Positions 43,965 to 51,556 of a stretch of DNA of 51,556 bases are shown one piece after another (positions within the stretch are counted from its first letter, which is position 1; every line of letters starts with the position of its first letter). The position numbers were made by a program, and so were the translations under genes. The stretch comes from Cochliopodium minus. Its lineage: Eukaryota; Discosea; Himatismenida; Cochliopodiidae. The notes below the pieces were generated by a model. It saw nothing but the letters and a program-made list of their open reading frames with translations. It was not told where the DNA came from and ran no database searches. Location: NCBI GenBank assembly GCA_024220525.1, contig JAMYWO010000207.1, positions 1-51,556 on the forward strand, in the 5' to 3' direction.

Positions 43965-46668
43965 ATGATGTTTAATCGTCTTTATACACAAAGCCAAAAT
44001 GTGAATTTTGATGATATATGGAAAGGATTAAAAGAGGGTATATCTAAAATTATTACCCTAAATGATGTGAAAGGAATGCCAATGATTGAGTAAGATCACT
44101 AATTGTTTTTTGTTTATATTTTTTTATTTTTGGAATAGAGATATTTACAAGCTTTGTACAGCACAACCTGAGCCACATAATGAAAAATTATACGAGAAAT
44201 TACGTCAATTTTTGATCGAGCATGCAAAACAAGTCACAAGAGTAAAATTTTCATTTGATTCATTTAATTGATCTATTTATAATTTTTGGCGTATTGGATA
44301 TTCTTCTAGATTTTTATATATTTTTTTTTTTGTCAGAAATTAGAATTGAATGATAACGATATTTTGAATGAATATGAAAAGGAATGGTATAAATATCACA
44401 TAGGATGTGATTATTGTGACAGAATATTCAGATATTTCAATAATAATTGGATTCAAAAATGTATAGAAGAATCTAGAAATAAATTGGGAGGTTTATATCA
44501 AGGAGTCAATTCCAAAGAGGTTTATCATGTCATTATATTGTGTCTGATCGTTTGGAGGGATCATGTATTCCTTCCATTAAAGGAGAGATTGAATAAAACA
44601 ATGTTGGAAATGATCAAGAGAGAAAGAGATGGGGAATCTATTGAACAAAATAAAATATCCAAAGTGGTTATCAGCTATTGTAAAATTTAAATATACTCTT
44701 ATAAATTTTTTGTTAATCATTCGATTATTTTTGATCATTGAGATATAACTCACTCAAATTACATCTATCCATTCGATAATTGAAAAAGATTTAATCTTAT
44801 TCCTTTTTAACACCAAATTTTTTTCTTATTTAGTAAAACTTGGAATAATCAATAAAAATAAAGTGAAGGAATTATATAATGTTCATTTTGAAGAATATTA
44901 TTTCGATTCTCTCACCGAATATTACATGAGGGAATCCAATACCTTCATCGAACAAAATGGGGTGGCTGAATATCTCAAAAAAGCAAAGGATAGAATCAGC
45001 GAAGAAGAGATCAGAGCCAAAGTGTATTTGGATCCCAGTTCATTGGGTAAATAACTTATTTAAAGCTTAAAATATGGGAATTAAATTAAAATCTAAAAAA
45101 AATAAAAGAAAAATGCAGGAAAAAAGTGGATAATGTATTGATTGAGCAACATAAATCTCGTTTACAACAGGAATGCAGAAACTACTATGAATTAACCATC
45201 GAGAATCCCGATCTCGAGAACTTGAAGAGGATGCATCATCTCTTGTCTCGCATTGATCAAGGTGTTGATCCAATGTTGAGTGAGTTAGAAAGTTTCATCT
45301 TGAGATTTGGAGAGGATCAGGTTGGTGGTTTGAATGATCCATCCCCCAAGGATTTCATAGAGAAGATTTTGCATGTGTATCACCATGTCAGCAGGATCGT
45401 TTCTGATGGTTTTGGCAACGATCAAATTTTCATCAAGACTTTGGATAAATCTTTGAGGGCTACTTTCAACAAATACCCCAAGACTCCTGAGTACTTGGCA
45501 AAGTACAGCGACAGTCTACTCAAAAAGGGGAAAGAGTTGCCCGAAGGTGTTGATATGGAGAAAAAATTGGAACAAATTGTAAATCAATATTGCTTTTAAT
45601 TAATTTTGATTTTTTTTTCATTGTTTCTTTTTTTAAGATCACCATTTTTAAGTATTTGGATCACAGGGATATCTTCCTCAAATTTTATAGCAAATACCTC
45701 GCAACCAGATTGATCACTTCCACTTCCAACTCTGATGACCATGAAGCTACCATCATCTCAGGGATGAAAGAGGTTTCTGGGTTCGAATTCACCAACAAAC
45801 TCCAAAGAATGTTTAACGACATGTCTCTTTGCGAAGAGCTCAACCAAACATTCAACGTCCATTGCAACAACCAAAAGATCACCCTCCCAATTCCTACCAA
45901 AAACTTTTCTATCTATGTTCTCACTCAAGGTTCCTGGCCTTTGCATGTCACCAAAGGAACCTTTAGCGTGCCTGAGCCCCTCCAAAAGATGATTGATGTC
46001 TTTGGTGAATTCTATACTAATATTTACGTTGGTAGAAAACTCAGTTTCCTACATCATCTTTGCAGAGCTAGTGTGAAAACCAACTTCTTGGATAAAAGCT
46101 ATGAGATCTCTGTTCCTGACTATTGCTTGTCTCTTCTCTTGCAATTCAATTATAAAGACTCTTTGACTTTTTCAGAATTGGAGTCTGCTTCTTCTTTGAA
46201 AGAGACAGATCTCTCCAAGACCCTTTCTGTAAAAAAAAATTGTTTTATTTTTAAAAACTTTAATTATTTTTATTTCAATAAATAAAGTCTCTCGTTAGCT
46301 CCAAACTCATAAAGTGTAACGAGAAAAAATTCACAAATACCTCTGTGTTCGATTTAAACAACAAATACAAAAACAAACACATCCGATTTAAAATCTCCGC
46401 CATCCGTGAAGCCAAAAAAGAATCCAAGGATACCTACAAACAACTCGAAGAAGATCGCAAGATCTTTTTGCAGGCTCTTCTCGTTCGTATCATGAAGGCA
46501 AGAAATGTTTTGCATCACAATCAACTCGTGAGCGAAGTCATTAAACAAGCTAGCAATCGATTTAGCCCTTCCATCCAATTGATCAAACAACAAATCGAAT
46601 ATCTCAAAGAGAAGGATTACATTGAGTCTTGTGAAGATGAATCTGGAATGTACAAATACATTGCCTAA
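43965..46668 (+). CDS. CUL1: Cullin-1-like scaffold
   Basis: Seven exons: 43965-44089, 44139-44241, 44337-44679, 44834-45046, 45109-45578, 45638-46228 and 46288-46668; 741 residues, the usual length. N-terminal cullin repeats (WKGLKEGISKIITLNDVKG, DIYKLCTAQPEPHNEKLYEKL, YYMRESNTFIEQNGVAEYL) suit the Skp1/F-box-binding side of CUL1. The cullin-homology region (YLDHRDIFLKFYSKYLATRLI) binds Rbx1. The C-terminal winged helix has the neddylation motif LVRIMKARNVLHHNQL with the acceptor Lys near residue 685. It is the scaffold of an SCF-type ubiquitin ligase. The acceptor at 45108, rather than the nearer CAG, restores the SLEKCRKK family sequence. Orthology to CUL1 rather than CUL2/5 is by pattern only. 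Confidence 0.9.
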
Positions 46669-46755
46669 ATCTCTATTATTTCATTTTTTTTTGGTCCAAA
46701 TAGATTTTCATTTTGATTTAATAAATAAAATATAAAAAAAAATCAATTGTTTATC

Positions 46756-49170
46756 ATGAAATCCTTATGCAAAAAGAATCTCCTCAATTCTTTTAAAAAT
46801 ATCAAATCCCCATTTGAAAAGTCCACTTTCAAATTTAAAAAGTTCTCTTTCCCTTGTAAATTTTCTTTATATTTTTTTATTAAATTTATTAATCCTTCTT
46901 TCATTTATTTCGCTAGCGGCATTCAACAGAAATTATCATGATAAAAAATTTAATGGAACACCATTGGGTAATACTTATATCTGATTTCCAATTTATTTAA
47001 ATATTTTTATTATTTTTAAAGGTTATGATGATAATGGAAAGCCAATGATCAAGAGGATAGGTATATTACTAATATAAGTGTGCAAAATTCGAATTAATCA
47101 TCCTTCTATTCTAGTATTGACTGGAGGTAAAAAAAAAAAAAATAATTGCAAGTTATGATAATAGTTAAATCATCCTCATTCAAACAATTATATAAAAGGT
47201 CCATGTTCAGGAAAGAGCACATCATTGATTGGTAAAAATATATAATAAAAATATATATAAATTATTTTATGATTCACCATATAATTTTATTATCGATTTT
47301 ATTAATCAAATTCACTTTAAAATAATAATTTATTTTAATCATTGATCGAACTTTTGTTTCAAGCAATCCACGATGCTTTGAAGAATTGGGGTTTCGATGT
47401 CTATCTCATCCCAGAAGCAGCAACTTTAATGAGCGTTGCGGGAGCCAGCTGGGCAGACATGACATCCACATCGCAAAGGAAGATAGTCATACAAACACAA
47501 TTGATGAAAATTCAAATGACTTTGGTAATAAGATTAATTTTAAACTTTTTTTTTAATTTCTTTTTTTATTTTATTTTTAATCTTTTATTTTCTAGGAAGA
47601 AACATTTCATAATATCGCCAAAGCCAAGGGTACTCCCTCCGTTTTGATTTGTGACAGAGGTGGAATGGACTCTGCAGCGTACATGTCCAAAGAAGAATGG
47701 GAAGTGCTCTTACAAATTAACGACTGGTAAAAAAAAAATTTAAAATCCTGAAAAGCTTAATTTAATTTAAATTGGAACAATTAAAAGGACTGTTGAAGAA
47801 CATTTAAGAGAGGGTCGTTATGATCATGTATAACAATCTAATGTTTTTTTTTAAACATTTTTTTATTTTAATTTTTTGATATTTTTTTGTTTTTTTTATT
47901 TTTTTGATTTTTTTTATTTTCAAATTAAAAAATGGAGGTTTCTCATCTTGTTACCGCTGCAATTGGAGCTGAAGAGTTTTATACTACTGGAAACAACAGT
48001 GCGAGAACCGAAACGAGAGAAGAGGCAGCTGCAGTTGACATGAAACTCAGAGAAGCTTGGGTAAATTGCTTCTATTAAATTAAAAACTATCATTTTCATT
48101 TTTGTAATTTTAAATTATTTATTAATTTTATTTTTTATTTATTATTCTTAAACTTAATTTACAATGATTTTTTTCTTTTAGGTTGGACACCCTAACGTAG
48201 CAATCATCGACAATTCGACGGACTTCCAAGTGAAGATAGATAGAGTGGTACAAATGATTTCTAGAGCATGTGGAGTGCCAGTTTCTAATTCTGTGCAGAG
48301 GAGATATTTGATCTCCAGGGACTTGGAGATCGAGGACATCGAATTCCCCATCAACAGAAAGATTTTCAACATCGAAAAAATCTATCTTTCCAAAAGCGAA
48401 AATTATCAGGCTCGTATCGAGAAGAGAGGGAACAAACAGAATTCTGTTTACAGGTAAATTTTTTTTTTTTTGGAATTTTAAATATTTTTTATAAATTTTT
48501 TCAAAAAATTTTATTTATTTTTCTTTTACCCATTATTATTTTTTGATTTTTACTTCTTTTCATGTTTTTCTAGATTTTCCGAAAAACAAATCATCGAAAA
48601 AGAATGTATTATAAAACAAAGAAGAATGAGACCAAGAGAGTATGAAGCACTAAGTAAAAAATTTTCAAAAAAGAAATTTAAATATTTTTTATTTGAACAT
48701 TTTTTTTTTCAAATTTTTTTTTTTAATATAGAAGTACAAAGAGACCCTTTCCGCGAGACAATCCAACAATCCATCCACAACTTTATTTGGAAAGATCAGT
48801 CCTTCTCTCTTGTGGAATATATCAACCCCTTGCCCGGATTCAAGTACCTTGAGGTTTTGAACAACTCCAACACTGTAACCCTCCCTCCTTTCCTCCAAAT
48901 TGAGCAGGATATTACTGACAAACTTGAGTATACCTCCTTTGCTATAGCCAAATACTGGGTACCTATTTTTAAATTTTTTTTTAATTCATTTTATTTTTGA
49001 TTTTCTTAAATTTTTTTTAATTTCTTTTTATTCCAAACCAAATTTTTTCGGGCTTTTTGCGGGAATTTTTTTGAATGATTTTCTTTTTTATTTTTTTTTA
49101 TTCTATTTAGAAACAAGACTTGGATAAGCTTTATTACACCAATAAACACTTGAAAGACTTTGACAATTAA
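46756..49170 (+). CDS. TTD14-like P-loop NTPase with CYTH-like domain
   Basis: Thirteen exons give 442 residues: 46756-46855, 46917-46967, 47022-47060, 47115-47126, 47199-47231, 47364-47524, 47596-47726, 47788-47827, 47938-48060, 48182-48453, 48574-48653, 48732-48958 and 49111-49170. The P-loop VLTGGPCSGKST (Lys near 73) is followed by IPEAATLMS, ICDRGGMDSAAYMSKEEW, VTAAIGAEEFYTTGNNSART and GHPNVAIIDNSTDF. This is the pattern of the animal protein Ttd14, which binds GTP and phosphoinositides and aids membrane-protein trafficking. The C-terminal half resembles a CYTH/triphosphate-tunnel fold (EKECIIKQRRMRPREYEAL). The basic N-terminus (MKSLCKKNLLNSFKNIKS) could be an organelle signal. Exon 4 is a 12-nt microexon just before the P-loop. 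Confidence 0.85.
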
Positions 49171-49469
49171 AAACCAAAAATTATTTAACTAAATCTTTAA
49201 ATTATCATTCTCTTTCTTTTTAATGAAATATTTCAAAGTATCGGGGTTAATAGGGAATAAACCAAACAAAATCAAAATCATAACAAATTTATCTTCCAAA
49301 TTTTGACGAATATAATTAATATTTTAAATAATTGAATTGATTTGCAAAATGTTGTTTTTCTAAAACAACATCGGGCTTTTGGGAGTTTCAAATTGAAATA
49401 TAAAAAATTATATAATTCTTTATTGAAAAAATAAAAAAAAAAAAAGAGAAATTTTAAAAAGAAAGAAGA
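49171..49469. other. Intergenic spacer with a perfect hairpin
   Basis: This 299-bp spacer between the TTD14-like gene and the dehydrogenase holds a 10-bp perfect stem, ATGTTGTTTT (49349-49358) with AAAACAACAT (49362-49371) and a 3-nt loop. The stem could be part of the upstream 3' UTR or the downstream promoter. No gene was recognised. Confidence 0.6.
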
Positions 49470-50347
49470 ATGTCATTGAAAGGTACAATATATTTTAACA
49501 ACCAAATTTAAATAAAATTTCTTTAGGTAAAATTGTTGTGATTGTCGGAGCGACAGGTATTGTTGGAAGTGGAATAGCAAGAATCGCATTGAAAGAAGGA
49601 GCTGTTGTGGCAGCTATATCCAGATCAGAAAAAAGCTTGGAGCAATTGAAAGGATATTTCAAGGGGCATGAGGATCAATTGTTTACTTATATCGGTGATT
49701 CAAACAAATTGGATGTATTGGAAAAATTCAAGCAAGAAATTCTTCAAAGTTTGGACATTATGATTCTGTTGTTTCTTCTATTGGGTAAAATAAATAATTA
49801 AAATATAAAATTTTCACTGAAATTAAAAAAAAAAAATTTATTATTTATTAAATTTAATAGTGGTTATGAAGCCAAAGGAAACTTGACAAAAGTCAGTGAA
49901 GAGGATGTCCTTGATGCATTGAACACCTACGCAGTCTCCCATTGGCGTGTCAGTAAAATATTTTTGCCATACTTGAAAGAAAGAGAAAATTCTAGCTATG
50001 TGTTGATTACTGGAGGGTTGGCATACTTTGTTGGTGATGTAAAAAAAAAAAAAAAACTTTTCACCCTTTTTTTCTTATATTTTTTAAAGGTTAATGCGAG
50101 CTTGGTAACATTTGGTGTCGGCGGAGCAGTTTCTCTCTCACTTGGATTGAGAAAAGAGAGTGAAGGAACCAAAACAAGATTCCACGAATTGTGCGTGAAA
50201 CAATTCATTAGACAAGACGAAGATAATAACACTCAAAAGGTTTCCCATCTCAAAGTTGGAGAACTTGTTGTCAAACTCTTGACAACTAATGCTCAAAAGC
50301 ATAAATATGAGTTTACTCAAGAATTGCAAGAGGGACAACAACTTTAA
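49470..50347 (+). CDS. Short-chain dehydrogenase/reductase-like protein with an apparent one-base frame break
   Basis: Four exons: 49470-49482 (13 nt), 49527-49784, 49861-50038 and 50090-50347. The Rossmann start is VVIVGATGIVGSGIARIAL, so it should bind NAD(P). Exon 2 begins in one frame (DVLEKFKQEILQ) and ends in another (KFGHYDSVVSSIG, the family-like strand). The switch lies at the AAA run near 49746-49748, where one more A would make a single frame; the exon length is short by one for the phases on either side. Later parts (YEAKGNLTKVSEEDVLDAL, SSYVLITGGLAYF) fit an SDR fold, but no clear catalytic Y-x3-K is seen, so it may be an atypical, NmrA-like binder. Either a homopolymer error or a genuine recent frameshift. 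Confidence 0.7.
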
Positions 50348-50414
50348 ATTCTTTTTTTAAAAAAAAATATATTTTGTTTTTCGTTTAATAATAAATAAAA
50401 AAGTTGTTTTTCCC

Positions 50415-51556
50415 TTATTTTTTGTTATCTTCATAAATCTTCAAATTTTTTTCCAAAATATCTATTCTTTCTGACATAATTTTCATTTCTAATTCTTTTT
50501 CCTCTAATTCTTTATCTTTTTTTTTAACCAAATTTTCCAAAATTACAAGTTTTTCTTTCAAATCTTCCTTCTCTTCATCAATCAGCTTGATTTTCTTTTT
50601 GCTCATTTCAGTGATGTCTTCTATTTGTTTGTTTTTGATTTTAATAGTTTCTTTGATTATTTTTTCAGAGTATTCGGAATTAGGAGAAGGTAACAAAGTG
50701 AAAGTCACAATATATCCTATAATGATATACCTGACATACTTGGGAATTTTTAAACTAATTTTTTTGGTGATAGAGATGTGGAAAGACAACAAAAAATAAT
50801 AAATCATGTTTTGAATATCCATTGAAAAGTATAAATGATAATTTGGCCTCCAAATGTTTTTGCTGTCATAAGATTCGAAAAAATTTGCAAAAAATTCTCT
50901 CTTACCCAAAAATAGTTTTCGAGGAGATTCTTTTTTGTCATTCAAAATATCAAAATCTGCTCCATAACAAACAAAAAGAGTGAAGATGGGATACAAAAGA
51001 CTGTTGTCAATAGAATTACCAATGGTATAAGCCAAAATATGAAGGGGAGCATTGGTGTTGATGTTTTTGTGGTTAATGTTAGCTTTTTTCTCGAGGAGAT
51101 ATTTTAGTTTGTTGAAATTCAAGTTTTTGCTCAAAAAAGAAAAGTGAAGAGGACTCCAATTGTTTATATTCAGTATATTCACGTCTATTTTCTTCTCATT
51201 AATGAAATAACTCAAAATATCCATGTTGTCAAAATTGTTCATACAAAGCAAGTGCAAAATGCTGTTTCCGTTGTTGTTCAAAGAACTGATCTTCCAGTCC
51301 TTCAAATCAATGAGATATTTGATAGTCTTAATATTATTTCCCGCCAAATTTGCTTTCTCAAAAAGATTAGTTCCCTGGTTATCTTGTATGTTAATATCCA
51401 GCCCCCTTTCTTCCACCAAATACACAATCACTTCATGATTTGAATTCATGCAAGAGAGATGAAAAGGTGTACTTCCATTATCGTTTTTCACGTTCAAATT
51501 GCACTTGACCTCTTCTACAAGATACTTGATTACGTTTATGTTTGGGTTGAAGGACA
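50415..51556 (-). CDS. Ankyrin-repeat protein with W-H box and coiled coil (5' end outside window)
   Basis: The frame is open to the right edge, so the N-terminus is missing; about 380 residues are visible. Ankyrin repeats: NGSTPFHLSCMNSNHEVIVYL, GNSILHLLCMNNF and NWSPLHFSFLSKNLNFNKL, plus more upstream. After them come WRPNYHLYFSMDIQ...FLLSFH and KIPKYVRYIIIGYIV, which match the C-terminal box of the RCC1-like and SEL1 genes. A charged coiled coil ends the protein (IKNKQIEDITEMSKKKIKL onward). Ankyrin repeats bind partner proteins. The hydrophobic YIIIGYIVTFTLL could be a short membrane or buried helix. It converges on the dehydrogenase gene with 67 bp between stops. Confidence 0.8.
   Translation of the reverse strand, partial: SFNPNINVIKYLVEEVKCNLNVKNDNGSTPFHLSCMNSNHEVIVYLVEERGLDINIQDNQGTNLFEKANLAGNNIKTIKYLIDLKDWKISSLNNNGNSILHLLCMNNFDNMDILSYFINEKKIDVNILNINNWSPLHFSFLSKNLNFNKLKYLLEKKANINHKNINTNAPLHILAYTIGNSIDNSLLYPIFTLFVCYGADFDILNDKKESPRKLFLGKREFFANFFESYDSKNIWRPNYHLYFSMDIQNMIYYFLLSFHISITKKISLKIPKYVRYIIIGYIVTFTLLPSPNSEYSEKIIKETIKIKNKQIEDITEMSKKKIKLIDEEKEDLKEKLVILENLVKKKDKELEEKELEMKIMSERIDILEKNLKIYEDNKK

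Noticed and set aside
1-51556. tRNA, rRNA, CRISPR, transposon or virus-derived sequence
   Set aside because: None was recognised on either strand; all larger frames fit host-type genes.

Overview
This is a very A+T-rich, gene-dense piece of a eukaryotic nuclear genome. Most genes are cut by many short GT-AG introns, often with A-rich acceptors (AAAAG), and start codons commonly follow A-tracts. The gene set (several Rho-GEF-type signalling proteins, PX, ankyrin and SEL1-like proteins, cullin, SMC2, AIG1-like GTPases) suggests a free-living amoeboid or amoeboflagellate protist. Anaeramoebae, Heterolobosea or Amoebozoa are candidates, but sequence alone does not decide. TAA, TAG and TGA all act as stops. 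Two 100-N assembly gaps are present (14820-14919 and 37320-37419).

Layout. 328-2190 (-): a secreted basic Cys-rich repeat protein. 2381-7260 (+): a CH-IQ-DH-PH-PH-ArfGAP protein. 7367-7744 (+): a small UBX-like protein. 7869-10547 (+): an amidase-signature enzyme. 10798-15551 (-): a secreted GH2 exo-beta-glucosaminidase. 15584-16499 (-) and 16703-17365 (+): divergent AIG1-like GTPases. 17569-17790 (-): a ubiquitin-fold protein. 17856-22588 (-): a ZZ-finger/adenylation/carrier/thioester-reductase protein of carboxylic-acid-reductase type. 22642-26603 (-): condensin SMC2. 26790-28651 (+): an MFSD8-like transporter. 28751-29080 (+): a small one-pass membrane protein. 29418-32933 (-): the DEAH splicing helicase Prp22/DHX8. 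33078-37679 (-): a repeat-rich RhoGEF with HR1 and SH3 domains. 37767-39747 (+): a proline-rich PX protein. 39796-42049 (+): an RCC1-like protein. 42090-43699 (+): a SEL1-repeat protein. 43965-46668 (+): cullin-1. 46756-49170 (+): a TTD14-like P-loop protein. 49470-50347 (+): a short-chain dehydrogenase-like protein. 50415-51556 (-): an ankyrin protein running off the window.

I rebuilt exon structures by hand from splice signals, reading phase and family alignment; for nearly all genes the exon lengths sum to a whole number of codons. Main observations: (i) the ZZ-A-PCP-R fusion; (ii) a ~55-residue C-terminal box (W-x4-H-x2-[FW] ... LL) shared by the RCC1-like, SEL1 and ankyrin proteins around cullin-1; (iii) microexons down to 7 nt, several carrying active-site or nucleotide-binding motifs; (iv) a triplicated module of six Cx7C pairs in the secreted protein; (v) E2F-type sites between SMC2 and the transporter; (vi) one RCC1-like gene with an in-frame TAA and an unresolved junction, and one dehydrogenase gene one base out of frame at an A run. 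No tRNA, rRNA, CRISPR array or transposon was recognised.
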